The translations under genes and the position numbers were made by a program. From an uncultured Bacteriovorax sp. (GTDB taxonomy: Bacteria; Bdellovibrionota; Bacteriovoracia; Bacteriovoracales; Bacteriovoracaceae), in the NCBI GenBank assembly GCA_946481315.1, contig CAMLMH010000003.1, positions 124,001-188,000 on the forward strand: a DNA stretch of 64,000 nt. Reading direction: 5' to 3'. The notes beneath the pieces are model-generated. The model ran no database searches. It saw nothing but the letters and a program-made list of their open reading frames with translations, and was not told the origin of the DNA. Within the stretch, counting starts at the first letter, position 1. Every line of letters starts with the position of its first letter. Of the stretch, positions 33,047 through 41,678 are shown piece by piece.

Positions 33047-35083
33047 ATGGCATTCAAAAAAATTAAAATTTTTCTTAACAAACTAAGGGAATATGAAAGT
33101 CTAAAACAGTACGGTGTTCTGGCCAATAAAAAAACTTCGCTGGAGCTTTATCTGTTGTCGTTTAAAGATCCGACATCCCTGGAAGAAAAGATCGAAGTCA
33201 TTGTCACTATAGTTCAATGGATTTTTAGAACAGAGTTGCTGGATCCTGAACCGGAAAAAGTCCCATCTATTAAAATCAAACAACTTTTTTCAATTCTTGA
33301 TAAAAATTTAGTTCTTAAATCTAGGATTCAAAAAGTTTTTTCAAGTGCGTTGCAAGAACTACACTCTACAGAGTTTTTCTGTGAAGTCGGACTTCCTTCA
33401 AACTTAGGGCTGATAGGAGAGCTTACTGAAAAACTTACCAGCAAGATTCTCCCGGGAAAGCCAATTGGCAATCAGCTTAGCGAACTAATGATGGTCATTT
33501 TTCCTTCTGAAGAGAGCCCGGGAGGATTGAGGGGCTTGGATGAAGAATGCTTGAGACGACTTCCGGAGCTCTTTGCCGAAGGGGAATACAGCAAACTGCA
33601 AAATGATATAGATGATTCATTGATCTATCTCATTTCCCAAATCACGGCCATTGGAATGAGTCCGGCCATTAGAAAGAGAATCCCGCATAAAAAAATGAAG
33701 GCCCTTCCTTTTTATTCACTTCCCTCAAAGCTTAATTTGTATCTCAAATCTAAAAACGAAAATGCACTGGAGCTTAATCAGGTCGTTTTAGTGGAGTTTT
33801 ACGATTTATTGCTTGAAAGTGGTCAGGCCATTGATGATGTTTATCATCATCTTAACACATACGGAGTAAGCACTCAGATAGTTTTCCAGCTCGAAAAGAT
33901 GAAGCTATTTTTAAAGCGCGTCCACTCACTGCTGGAGCTTACTAATTCAAAAAATTTAAATCCGGGAAAAATTACCAAATTAATCGCTGAACTTGTTGAA
34001 CAGAATTTACATCAGCGAAATGCGTTGAGTGTTTTTTCTGACAATGCCACTTTGCTGGCCCAGAAGATCATTGAAAATAATTCTCAAACCGGTGAGCACT
34101 ATATTGCTAAAGATCGTTTTGAACACTGGATGATGATCAAAAGTGCAATTGGTGGTGGAACCCTTACAGCATTGACCGTCTATCTGAAAAATTTTCTTGT
34201 TCATCTAAAACTGACACCACTTCTCTACGGTACTTTGTCATCTGTTAACTATGCGGGAAGTTTTCTGCTTATACAATTTTCCGGTTTTACACTGGCCACC
34301 AAGCAGCCCGCAGCGACTGCATCCGTCCTGGCACAAAAACTGGAGAAGATTGGGGATCGGGATGATGTAGAGCTGGTGACTGACGAGATTGTCCATATTA
34401 CCCGAACACAACTGGCAGCGGTTTTTGGCAATTTACTTTCTGTTATCCCGGCGGTGATTCTCCTGAATTATTTGTGGTTTAATTACTCCGGTCGCTGGAT
34501 TTTCTCCAGCGCAGTTGCAGAAAGTACGCTCTACTCAACGGATATTCTGGGACCAAGTGCGCTTTATGCCGTCTTTACCGGTTTTCTTCTCTGGTTTTCC
34601 AGTGTTCTCTCCGGATGGGCCATGAACTGGTATTCTTTTCACCAGCTTAGTTATCTGCTTTCGGAAAATAAGAAACTTAATTATATTTTCGGAAGGGAAG
34701 GTGCTCATAAAATTACTCATCATCTTGAGCATGCCATAACAGGAATTGTCGGCAGTGTTTCGCTGGGAGTTTTCCTAGGGCTAATACCCGTGATATTAAA
34801 GACCTTGGGGATTCCACTGGATGTTCGTCACGTCACCCTTTCCACCGGGGCCCTGGCAGCGTCTATCCCTACATTGGGAGTAGAAACTCTGATGACTGTT
34901 GAGTTCCTCAGGGCCGCTCTAGGAATCTTACTGATCGGCACACTTAATCTCAGTGTAAGCTTTTCACTTGCTTTATTAGTCGCTTTTCGGGCAAAGAGAA
35001 TTTCATCGCACAAGAAATTTCTGATCTATCGGTCTTTTTTGAGTCGAGTTTTTAAAAAACCACACAGCTTCTTCATTCCATAA
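33047..35083 (+). CDS. Membrane protein of the 'site-specific recombinase' (Gcr/SpecificRecomb) family
   Basis: The 678 residues follow the family: a helical cytoplasmic N-terminal half, then TGEHYIAKDRFEHWMMIKSA and IGGGTLTALTVYLKN, and a C-terminal half with about six membrane helices (NLLSVIPAVILLNYLWF; SVSLGVFLGLIPVILKTL; AALGILLIGTLNLSVSF). Members are called site-specific recombinases after an early Neisseria report, but the sequence is a membrane protein without recombinase motifs, so the name is doubtful. It follows the RelE-like gene by 14 bases and may share its transcript. Confidence 0.8.
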   Translation: MAFKKIKIFLNKLREYESLKQYGVLANKKTSLELYLLSFKDPTSLEEKIEVIVTIVQWIFRTELLDPEPEKVPSIKIKQLFSILDKNLVLKSRIQKVFSSALQELHSTEFFCEVGLPSNLGLIGELTEKLTSKILPGKPIGNQLSELMMVIFPSEESPGGLRGLDEECLRRLPELFAEGEYSKLQNDIDDSLIYLISQITAIGMSPAIRKRIPHKKMKALPFYSLPSKLNLYLKSKNENALELNQVVLVEFYDLLLESGQAIDDVYHHLNTYGVSTQIVFQLEKMKLFLKRVHSLLELTNSKNLNPGKITKLIAELVEQNLHQRNALSVFSDNATLLAQKIIENNSQTGEHYIAKDRFEHWMMIKSAIGGGTLTALTVYLKNFLVHLKLTPLLYGTLSSVNYAGSFLLIQFSGFTLATKQPAATASVLAQKLEKIGDRDDVELVTDEIVHITRTQLAAVFGNLLSVIPAVILLNYLWFNYSGRWIFSSAVAESTLYSTDILGPSALYAVFTGFLLWFSSVLSGWAMNWYSFHQLSYLLSENKKLNYIFGREGAHKITHHLEHAITGIVGSVSLGVFLGLIPVILKTLGIPLDVRHVTLSTGALAASIPTLGVETLMTVEFLRAALGILLIGTLNLSVSFSLALLVAFRAKRISSHKKFLIYRSFLSRVFKKPHSFFIP

Positions 35084-35153
35084 TGTTTTAAATTATCGTG
35101 TAAAGATTACCATCAACCCTCCAAAAAATTACGCCTTCGGGGCATAGTGGCTT

Positions 35154-36383
35154 ATGCGTATTTTGACCATGCTTCTAGCATTTTTCATTCTCGTTACGAC
35201 TACTTTTGCCTATGAAAGCGGAGCCGAGTTTTGCGCCAAAAATCCTATTGGCGAAAGGGGGGAAAGTCGGCTGCATCGGGTGAGTGAAAAGCAAATGGTT
35301 CATAGTTACACGCTGAAAGCTTTCAATCGATTGCATCCTACCGTTTTGTTTTTTACCGGAGGACCAGGATCGTCTCCACGAAGCAGCGAATTTGATCTCG
35401 AAGGAATAAACGTCATTTTTTTTGAACAGCGGGGGATGGGGTGTTCGCGCGCTGATGATGTTCAGACATTCTTAAATCCCAAAAATTATTCCAGCGAGCT
35501 GAGCGTGTCTGATGCTGCAATCGTTTTGCGGAGCTATGGAATTGATCAGGTGGTGGTTTACGGGCACTCTTACGGAACAGTTCTCGCGACGATGTTTGCT
35601 CATCGCCATCCGGATCTCGTGTCGAAGGTTATTTTGGAAGGAGTGATTTTTCGCGGAGATCTTTCCATCTGGAAATCCGAAATCAGGCGAGCGAATCTGC
35701 AGAAAGTTTTTGATTCACTTGAAATCGATTTGCAGGAGCGGATATTAAGCTTGAGTAAGAAAGGCATTCTTCCGGTGCAGTGGTTTTCGGTTGTCGGCAG
35801 CATGATGATGTATCTGGATAACGGTGGGAGTGTTTATAAAAACTTTCTGGAAAATATTTTGCAGATGGAAGATACGGCCCTGCAGTCTTTTATCGGGAAT
35901 TTTTTTTCAGCGCGCGGATTTTTAACAGTTTCTCCGGAAGAAAGCTCTGACGGAGAAGTGACGTTTGGCATGATTACTTGTCAGGAATTGTCCGGCAGGA
36001 ATCCGGAGGCTTCGTTCAATCTGATTTTTGATGAGACAAAAAAACTGATCTGGAAAAATGATAATTCGGTTGAGGCCAGTTATTGCCGTCCTCTGGGGAT
36101 TGAGTCTGAGACAGGATTTGTTGATCTGGAGAAGTTTTCTCTGCAGGTGCCGGTGATTTATCTGGTGGGGGAAGACGACGGGGCCACGGACCGGCTGGGC
36201 GCTTTAAATCATCGATCCAGTGTGGCAGGCGGAAAGGGGGAGTTTTATCTTTTAAAAGGCGGAGGGCATTTACCTAATCTTGGACCGCTTAAAGACTTAG
36301 ATCGCGCTCAGAAAGCCTTTTTTCGCGCTCTCGTGCTGGGGGAGGAAGTGCCTCTACCGACGCCGGACTGGATGATGCTATAA
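35154..36383 (+). CDS. Exported alpha/beta hydrolase (proline iminopeptidase-like)
   Basis: A signal peptide (LTMLLAFFILVTTTFA) precedes an alpha/beta-hydrolase fold: oxyanion loop FFTGGPGSSP, FFEQRGMGCS, nucleophile elbow VYGHSYGT (about residue 142), acid near VGEDDGATDR and histidine GGGHLPN (about 380). The GGPG and EQRGxGxS motifs are those of proline iminopeptidase-type (TAP-like) exopeptidases, which release N-terminal residues from peptides. Export would suit periplasmic peptide breakdown. It ends 18 bases before the CBS gene. Confidence 0.85.
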   Translation: MRILTMLLAFFILVTTTFAYESGAEFCAKNPIGERGESRLHRVSEKQMVHSYTLKAFNRLHPTVLFFTGGPGSSPRSSEFDLEGINVIFFEQRGMGCSRADDVQTFLNPKNYSSELSVSDAAIVLRSYGIDQVVVYGHSYGTVLATMFAHRHPDLVSKVILEGVIFRGDLSIWKSEIRRANLQKVFDSLEIDLQERILSLSKKGILPVQWFSVVGSMMMYLDNGGSVYKNFLENILQMEDTALQSFIGNFFSARGFLTVSPEESSDGEVTFGMITCQELSGRNPEASFNLIFDETKKLIWKNDNSVEASYCRPLGIESETGFVDLEKFSLQVPVIYLVGEDDGATDRLGALNHRSSVAGGKGEFYLLKGGGHLPNLGPLKDLDRAQKAFFRALVLGEEVPLPTPDWMML

Positions 36384-36401
36384 TGGTCCTAAGGAGCATT
36401 T

Positions 36402-36938
36402 ATGGCATTTTTTCTTTTAACCAAAGGTCATCTTCATTCATACAAATTTAAGTATCTCGAAGGCACCTTTGAAAAGGCGAGGCTTGAGCGCACCGAAATT
36501 CATTCGGACGAGCGTCCGCTTGTCTCGACCTTGCCGGAAAACAAGCAGGACTTTTTTGCTATCGATGTGATGAATAAACCGGTTCATTCGCTGCCGGATA
36601 CAGCATTACTTTCGGACGTGCAGAATGAAATGAAAAAGCATCAGATTCGCCACATCCCGATTGTGCACGAACATAAAATACTTGGCATTATTTCCGACCG
36701 GGACTTACTGAAGGTAGAAGTGAGCGGAACATTTTATTTTTTGAAAGCGCGCGATGTGATGACCACTGTTCTGGTTGTGGCGCACGAAGAAACACCGCTG
36801 GCGCATATTGCGCGCGTTTTACTGGAAGAAAAAATCAGTGCATTACCCATCATAAACGATCAACATCACCTGGTGGGAATGATTTCCCGCTCAGACATTC
36901 TGCGAGCAGTGGTTTACAACCGTTTAATCCTGAAATAG
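36402..36938 (+). CDS. Two-CBS-domain protein
   Basis: After 45 residues of N-terminal extension two CBS motifs follow: VMNKPVHSLPDTALLSDVQNE to HIPIVHEHKILGIISDRDLL and the second from ARDVMTTVLVVAHEETPL to LPIINDQHHLVGMISRSDIL. Such pairs bind adenosyl nucleotides. A strong AAGGAG precedes the ATG. Whether it belongs to the upstream hydrolase's transcript is open; the copy of the sORF/RNA element lies downstream. Confidence 0.85.
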   Translation: MAFFLLTKGHLHSYKFKYLEGTFEKARLERTEIHSDERPLVSTLPENKQDFFAIDVMNKPVHSLPDTALLSDVQNEMKKHQIRHIPIVHEHKILGIISDRDLLKVEVSGTFYFLKARDVMTTVLVVAHEETPLAHIARVLLEEKISALPIINDQHHLVGMISRSDILRAVVYNRLILK

Positions 36939-37043
36939 TGGCCTTCAGACCTGTCTATTAACATCCCTTTATCTGAGTTAGATCATGTCGAAAAATCGGG
37001 AAGAGGACGATACTGATATTGAGAAAGGAACCTAGGAGGTAAA

Positions 37044-37139
37044 ATGAGAATGAGATTCTTCAGAAGCTTATTCTCGAGGGCTAGGACGAAGACCTCAGGA
37101 ATAGTAAACGTAGCAGCTGATTTTTTCGTCGTCACCTGA
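37044..37139 (+). CDS. Small basic peptide, 31 aa (sORF family, copy 1)
   Basis: CTAGGAGGTAAA precedes the ATG. The peptide opens MRMRFFRSLFSRARTKTSG, an amphipathic basic-aromatic segment shared with the copies at 39514 and 50054, then diverges and ends with TGA at the same aligned place. Between copies the reading frame is kept through a 3-base indel, which argues for translation. Function is unknown; a membrane-active peptide or a leader peptide are both possible. Confidence 0.55.
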   Translation: MRMRFFRSLFSRARTKTSGIVNVAADFFVVT

Positions 37140-37257
37140 ATGTTAACACTCTCACGCTCGCTATGAGCAACACTGAACAACTTTGAGAGATTAGTTCTTC
37201 GGGCTTAATTTACTGGAGTTCATCTTTTCTTTACATTCAAGATTTTTATAGAGCATA

Positions 37258-37282
37258 GGCCCCACGGTTTGGGGCCTTTTCT
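37258..37282 (+). terminator. Rho-independent terminator of sORF element 1
   Basis: GGCCCC (37258-37263) pairs with GGGGCC (37271-37276), followed by TTTTCT. The same terminator closes the other two copies. Confidence 0.8.
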
Positions 37283-37300
37283 AATTTTTGGCGTTTTGTT

Positions 37301-38173
37301 CTAGTTTGGTTCGTTGACGAATAACATGAAGTCCGCACGGTTACCGTATTTTGGATCAGTGTAGACGTTTTCAATCTCGAGTGCGGTGTAATCGGCTGCA
37401 TCGATAATTTCCACATTCAGAATTTTGGCAAAGGGATCACGCTCTTTTAAACGGGCCACGACACCGTCGTTGTATTGTGAGTGAAAAGCGCCGATGATCA
37501 GGAATTTAAGTGAAGCTTTGGAGTCATTTAGTACGTGATATGCACTGACATCATCGACCAGCGATTGAGCGGCAAAATAATTTTTTATCTGTTCAGGAGT
37601 CGCATGGCCCTGCATAGTTTCGGTAAAACGTTCCAGATAATGAGCTCCGCCTAATTCAAAATCAGGAGGAAGTAGTTTGGGGTCGAGTGCTTCTAATCCG
37701 CCTTTAGTCACCGGCGCTTTTTCATCCCGGGAGAGATTCACACCGAAAAGCTGACCGACGTTTTTAACGGTGGCGTCGATAACCGGAGCATAGACACCGG
37801 CCTTTGTCGTGCCTTGAGTTTTATAAAGAAAATCGTCAATAGTAATTTCTTTAGTGAAGATCTGTTCAAAAAGAGTTCTGGTTTCTTTTTGAGAAGAAGC
37901 ATTTAAAAATTCCCATGACACGGAAAAATCCTGTTTTTTGCCGGAGAAAGTAACAAGATCATTGATTAGTTTACCTTCTTCCAGCTGAACTTCTTTCGTA
38001 TAGTGTTTCTCACCAATCACAATAATGCTGGCGTTAGATAATTCCTTCATCAGCCCTTCACGGGTGAGCGTCTGATTTTTTGTCACGTCGACAACTTTCC
38101 CGTTCCATGCTGCACACGCAGTGGTTGTGATGATGGAGAGAGTGGTAAGACTAAAGAGGATTGTTTTTTTCAT
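37301..38173 (-). CDS. ChaN/Tiki-type lipoprotein
   Basis: The mature part matches the haem-binding uptake ChaN/Tiki family: VIGEKHYTKEVQLEE near the start and LIIGAFHSQYNDGVVARLKER near the end. The signal peptide ends TTTTAC at residue 20, a plausible lipobox (the residue at -3 is Thr rather than Leu). The ATG at 38173 begins this signal peptide; the frame extends to 38227 but that extension overlaps the barrel gene. It is the second gene of an operon with the beta-barrel protein, with 1 base between the barrel stop and this start. Haem or iron handling is inferred. Confidence 0.78.
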   Translation of the reverse strand: MKKTILFSLTTLSIITTTACAAWNGKVVDVTKNQTLTREGLMKELSNASIIVIGEKHYTKEVQLEEGKLINDLVTFSGKKQDFSVSWEFLNASSQKETRTLFEQIFTKEITIDDFLYKTQGTTKAGVYAPVIDATVKNVGQLFGVNLSRDEKAPVTKGGLEALDPKLLPPDFELGGAHYLERFTETMQGHATPEQIKNYFAAQSLVDDVSAYHVLNDSKASLKFLIIGAFHSQYNDGVVARLKERDPFAKILNVEIIDAADYTALEIENVYTDPKYGNRADFMLFVNEPN

Positions 38174-38174
38174 A

Positions 38175-39209
38175 TTAAAATCTGGTTTCCAGGCGCATGT
38201 AAATTGTTCTTTCATTCGTACTACCATTTGTGATGTTCATTCCGATTGAGCCACTGATAGATAGATCTTTACTCTTCTTGAGCGTTTTGGAAAGGGAGAT
38301 ATCGTAAACGTCTTTTTTGGTGTGACTCATCGATTCGTTGGCACGGCTGTAAGAAAATACACCCCTGGTATCTTTGGCCACGGCGATACTGGAACTCACC
38401 ACCAGCAAGTCGAGGTCCATAAAGCTGGCCTTACTTGTATGTTTCATGACAAAAAATTGCGGCGCATATTTTCCGCCCATCATATAGACGGCGCCCAGAC
38501 TGTTGGAAGTTACCCCACGAGTGTTATCGCGATCCGGGGTTTTGTGAATGAAAAATGCCTGCAGGTTGCGCCCGTGCGAGAGATAAAGCGCATAGGAAGT
38601 CATATTGGCTTCGCCCAGCGAGCGGGTATTGAGTTCTGATTCGCTTCCTGCTTTGTAGCGGACAATATCGATGCGATTGATTTTGAAATTATTTTTGCTC
38701 AACCAGTCCTGAATAAGCGGAATTTTTTCCGGACGAATCGACAGGCGCATTCCCATGACACCGCCTAGTTTTTTCGGGTCATCCTGATCGGTTTTCACCC
38801 CTGTAGGCATTTTTCCCACCGATAAAAGCAGGACAGCGTCTTCCGTATCGATTTTATAATTGACACTCATTTCTTTAACAAATTTTCCCAGTTCAAAATC
38901 GCGTGAATCGATATCGTCAATTTTCTCATCCAGCGAAGCACGAAAGTTTCCGCTCAGACCGTTTTTATGAGAAGCTCCTAAGGTGAGACCTGTATTATAA
39001 ACCGAAATGGAATCATCGCTGCTTTCGGAATGTGATTCATATTCAAAGGCCGATGTAAATTCGTGATCAATACGCCAGTCTTTTTCCTCGTAAGAATTTA
39101 AAAAGTCTTCATCTGATGCCTGAGCAAGAAGCGCCAGAGGTGTACTCGCTAAGGAAAGAGTTAACAGGGCATGAGTGAAGGATGTTGCGATTTTCTTTTT
39201 CATACCCAT
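38175..39209 (-). CDS. Outer-membrane beta-barrel protein, partner of the ChaN-like lipoprotein
   Basis: A signal peptide (after KKKIATSFTHALLTLSLA, with LLAQASD at its end) precedes many amphipathic strands such as TGLTLGASHKNGLSGNFRA and ISGSIGMNITNGS, closing with TIYMRLETRF, the terminal Phe expected of a barrel. About 340 residues would give a 14-16 stranded pore. Its stop lies 1 base before the ChaN-like start. By analogy to other ChaN operons it could be the uptake channel. Two ATGs (39209 and 39203) could start it; a longer frame to 39284 is unlikely. Confidence 0.75.
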   Translation of the reverse strand: MGMKKKIATSFTHALLTLSLASTPLALLAQASDEDFLNSYEEKDWRIDHEFTSAFEYESHSESSDDSISVYNTGLTLGASHKNGLSGNFRASLDEKIDDIDSRDFELGKFVKEMSVNYKIDTEDAVLLLSVGKMPTGVKTDQDDPKKLGGVMGMRLSIRPEKIPLIQDWLSKNNFKINRIDIVRYKAGSESELNTRSLGEANMTSYALYLSHGRNLQAFFIHKTPDRDNTRGVTSNSLGAVYMMGGKYAPQFFVMKHTSKASFMDLDLLVVSSSIAVAKDTRGVFSYSRANESMSHTKKDVYDISLSKTLKKSKDLSISGSIGMNITNGSTNERTIYMRLETRF

Positions 39210-39285
39210 CAATTTATCATCCGCTCTTTCGCATTTCTTGTAGGAGAGTAGGAAATACAATGGGGCCGTCAAAAGTTTAGACATT

Positions 39286-39336
39286 TTCTTACAGGTTCCA
39301 CTATACTTTTGGTGGTGCGGTGCCTGATTTAAAGGA
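39286..39336 (+). repeat. REP-like palindromic repeat, left part
   Basis: TTTTCTTACAGGTTCCACTA followed by CTTTTGGTGGTGCGGTGCC. It lies upstream of the barrel/ChaN operon and before the second sORF element. Confidence 0.7.
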
Positions 39337-39513
39337 GTAGGGAGTCCGTGACAAATTTGACCCTTTTTAAAATCCGCTCGTTCTTGTCTGGATTTTCTTT
39401 TTCCCTCTCATCCTGCCGGCTGCTCACAAACATTAAACTTTCTGAGCTGGATCATGTTGGATTTCTCCCAATGGGACGATACTGATTATGAAGGAAAACA
39501 GGAGGTAAAGAGA

Positions 39514-39594
39514 ATGAGAATCTTTAGAAGCTTATTCTCGAGGACTAGGACGAATGCCTCAGAAACAGTAAGTGAAAATAATTTCGTCGCCTGA
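39514..39594 (+). CDS. Small basic peptide, 26 aa (sORF family, copy 2)
   Basis: GGAGGTAAAGAGA precedes the ATG. The peptide opens MRIFRSLFSRTRTNASE, one residue pair shorter than copies 1 and 3 through an in-frame 3-base shift, and ends with TGA at the aligned position. Conserved amphipathic start, variable tail. Confidence 0.55.
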   Translation: MRIFRSLFSRTRTNASETVSENNFVA

Positions 39595-39715
39595 AAGTCA
39601 ACACTCTCACGCTCGCTATGAGCAACAAAAAATGATTGGAGAGAGCTTGTTCTTCAGGGCTTTATTGGATCGGGAGTTAAAGTCGTTTCTCACATTCAAG
39701 AACTATAAGAGCATA

Positions 39716-39740
39716 GGCCCCACCGGTTTGGGGCCTTTTC
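39716..39740 (+). terminator. Rho-independent terminator of sORF element 2
   Basis: GGCCCC (39716-39721) pairs with GGGGCC (39730-39735), followed by TTTTC. The convergent gene 39752 ends just beyond. Confidence 0.8.
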
Positions 39741-39751
39741 TTTTTATGCTT

Positions 39752-40105
39752 TTAGATGGCTTCGCACGCCACATTCGTTACAGAGAAAATTCCCCAGTCA
39801 CGTGCTTCGTGATCGTAAGCGTCTGCGTACTCCGATTTCACTGTCACCTGGTATTGATCGAAAATATTCTGATCTAATCTTTTCAATCCCACAAACAGTG
39901 ATTCAAATTTCTTGTCAGTAATCCCGTTGTCTACGCGAATTTCTTCAACGTCAGTTTTCACTTCCACCAGGTTATAAACGCCGCAATTTTTAGCAATAGC
40001 TTCTTCGATGAGGCTGGCGTGACGCTGCTCCAGAGTTGTGTTTAAAATTTCTGCCTGAGTATTTACGCTGATAAACAAAGCGAAAAGGGTAAAAGCTTTT
40101 TTCAT
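39752..40105 (-). CDS. Small exported protein
   Basis: A signal peptide (KKAFTLFALFISVNTQA) is followed by about 100 residues with cysteines at AKNCGVYNL and VTNVACEAI. GGAGAATAAA precedes the ATG at ideal spacing. The fold is unknown; strand-rich patterns (VKTDVEEIRVDNG) suggest a small beta domain with one disulfide. It is convergent with sORF element 2, whose terminator may serve both directions. Confidence 0.65.
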   Translation of the reverse strand: MKKAFTLFALFISVNTQAEILNTTLEQRHASLIEEAIAKNCGVYNLVEVKTDVEEIRVDNGITDKKFESLFVGLKRLDQNIFDQYQVTVKSEYADAYDHEARDWGIFSVTNVACEAI

Positions 40106-40200
40106 TTTTATTCTCCACTGAGGTTAGTCTTAACTTTATCGTCCTCGTTCTACCTGAAAATAGCTAAATGACAAAGTCAGTTTTCTGTCAGATTCTTATT

Positions 40201-40244
40201 GTTGCACTGCCGGTACCAAAAGGGTGGTGGAACCTGTTAGAATG
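40201..40244 (+). repeat. REP-like palindromic repeat, right part
   Basis: GTTGCACTGCCGGTACCAAA with the arm GGGTGGTGGAACCTGTTAGA. It ends 6 bases before the ArsC-like gene. Confidence 0.75.
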
Positions 40245-40249
40245 AGGGC

Positions 40250-40603
40250 ATGAAAAATAAAACAATCCTTATTCACAACCCGCGCTGTTCGAAATCGCGG
40301 GAAGCAAAAGAACTATTAACAACGAAAGGTCTAGACTTTGAAGTGATCGATTATCTAAAAGATGGATTCAAAGAAAAGATGCTGGAACATTTGCCGGAGC
40401 TTTTAGGCCTTTCTTATCCTGAGATGATCCGGACAAAGGAAGACATCTACAAAGAGCTTCAGCTGAAAGATAAAAAGCTCTCCGACAAAGAATGGATTGA
40501 TGTTTTAATAAAGCATCCCGTTCTTTTAGAGCGTCCCATTCTTATTCATAATAACCGCGCAGTGATTGGCAGACCTACTGAACGGCTGCTAGACATTTTA
40601 TGA
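40250..40603 (+). CDS. arsC: ArsC/Spx family reductase
   Basis: A thioredoxin-fold ArsC-family protein: IHNPRCSKSREAKELL holds the single catalytic cysteine, then LDFEVIDYLKDG and the conserved KHPVLLERPIL, RAVIGRPTERLLDIL end. The RxTERLLDIL ending and the LLERPIL block are typical of glutaredoxin-dependent arsenate reductase (ArsC/YffB). No other ars gene is near, so the substrate may be different. Its stop overlaps the glyoxalase-like gene by 4 bases. Confidence 0.88.
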   Translation: MKNKTILIHNPRCSKSREAKELLTTKGLDFEVIDYLKDGFKEKMLEHLPELLGLSYPEMIRTKEDIYKELQLKDKKLSDKEWIDVLIKHPVLLERPILIHNNRAVIGRPTERLLDIL

Positions 40604-40974
40604 TTAGCCATTTCATATTGTTTGTTTCTGATCAGGATGCGAGCACAGCTTTTTATTCAGCTGTACTGGAACAAAAACCTATTTTGCATGTTCCGGGTAT
40701 GACCGAATTTCAGCTAGGAGCGAGTGCGGTTCTGGGTCTGATGCCCAATACTGGAATCAAGCGTCTCTTAGGAGACACAATTCAAAACCCGGGAGATTTT
40801 CCGAAAGTTTCGCGTTCGGAAATTTATCTGCGGGTCAAAGATGTTCACCATTCTTTTCAGCTGGCACTCGATCACGGAGCCGAATTGCTTTCGCCGGTCA
40901 GTACCCGCAACTGGGGATCTCTCGCCGGCTATGTAAAAGATCCGGACGGACACATCGTCGCTTTTTCCGATTAA
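40600..40974 (+). CDS. VOC (glyoxalase-like) domain protein
   Basis: A single VOC module of 124 residues: ISHFILFVSDQDASTAFYSAV opens, EFQLGASAVLGLMP lies in the middle and GYVKDPDGHIVAFSD ends it with the conserved Asp-Pro-Asp-Gly-His. It is translationally coupled to arsC by a 4-base overlap, which raises an arsenic- or antibiotic-resistance role, but the family has many functions. Confidence 0.85.
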   Translation: MISHFILFVSDQDASTAFYSAVLEQKPILHVPGMTEFQLGASAVLGLMPNTGIKRLLGDTIQNPGDFPKVSRSEIYLRVKDVHHSFQLALDHGAELLSPVSTRNWGSLAGYVKDPDGHIVAFSD

Positions 40975-40978
40975 TTTT

Positions 40979-41611
40979 TTAGCGGACAAGTCTGTAAATC
41001 ATCACAAAATGCAAAATAGCACCGATAGATACCATGATATGAAAAAATTCATGATAACCAAAAATATTTGGTCTGAAGACAGGTTTTTTTAGTCCGTACG
41101 CAATGGCCCCTATGACATAGGCTACGCCACCGGCAATCAGCAGCGAAACGTTGAGTGCTCCCAGGCCAGGTATTAAAAGAGAAAGATAGGGAAGAATCAG
41201 AAAACCCATTCCGATATAGAGAAGGGCACTGACCATTTTTGGGAGATTCACAAAAAAAATGGACTGCAGAATTCCAAAGATGGCTATGATCCAGATAAAC
41301 AGTAATAAATTCTTTCCCGTTTCTTCCTGCAGAACCAATAAACATACCGGAGTAAAAGAACCAGCGATCATAATGTAAATACCGGCGTGGTCGAAGCGCT
41401 TCATCAGCTGACGCTGCTCGGGTGTCCAGGTAATGCGATGATAAATGGTACTGATGCCGAACATAATCAGCACAGCGAGCGAATAAACAATCATTGAGAC
41501 CAGTTCAAGATTATTCTTACTGAGCGTTATCAAAACAGCGCATGCGCCAAGAGAAATAAAAAACATTCCCTGATGAAAATGACCGCGAAGAACGGGTTTT
41601 ACCTTATCCAC
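40979..41611 (-). CDS. Hemolysin III / YqfA family membrane protein
   Basis: Seven membrane helices in 210 residues with the family's histidine motifs: ISTIYHRI (about 59), RFDHAGIYIMIAGSFTP (about 72-88) and FGYHEFFHIMVSIG near the end. These conserved His residues make a metal site as in the PAQR/HlyIII superfamily. The old name 'hemolysin III' comes from a heterologous assay; the actual role is unclear. Convergent with the VOC gene. Confidence 0.9.
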   Translation of the reverse strand: MDKVKPVLRGHFHQGMFFISLGACAVLITLSKNNLELVSMIVYSLAVLIMFGISTIYHRITWTPEQRQLMKRFDHAGIYIMIAGSFTPVCLLVLQEETGKNLLLFIWIIAIFGILQSIFFVNLPKMVSALLYIGMGFLILPYLSLLIPGLGALNVSLLIAGGVAYVIGAIAYGLKKPVFRPNIFGYHEFFHIMVSIGAILHFVMIYRLVR

Positions 41612-41678
41612 AATCCACCTGTTGCTAATGGTATTTCCTTAGTCTTGCACGAACGATAGCCTTTCGGGAAGAGGTTTT

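Larger units (their letters stand above)
36972..37282 (+). repeat. sORF/RNA element, copy 1
   Basis: About 310 bases: a TCTGAG-x-T-x-GATCATGT block shared with copy 2, a GATACT -10-like box, GGAGG and the 31-codon ORF, a hairpin CTCTC (37149-37153) with GAGAG (37185-37189) enclosing GCTC and GAGC, and a final terminator hairpin. Copies at 39441 and 49983 keep this order. Confidence 0.75.
39441..39746 (+). repeat. sORF/RNA element, copy 2
   Basis: It has the same order as copy 1: the TCTGAG-x-T-x-GATCATGT block, GATACT, GGAGG, a 26-codon ORF, CTCTC (39604-39608) against GAGAG (39641-39645) around GCTC and GAGC, and the terminal hairpin. Confidence 0.75.

Noticed and set aside
33047..35083. 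Active site-specific recombinase
   Set aside because: The family name is historical; the protein is a multi-helix membrane protein without recombinase motifs.
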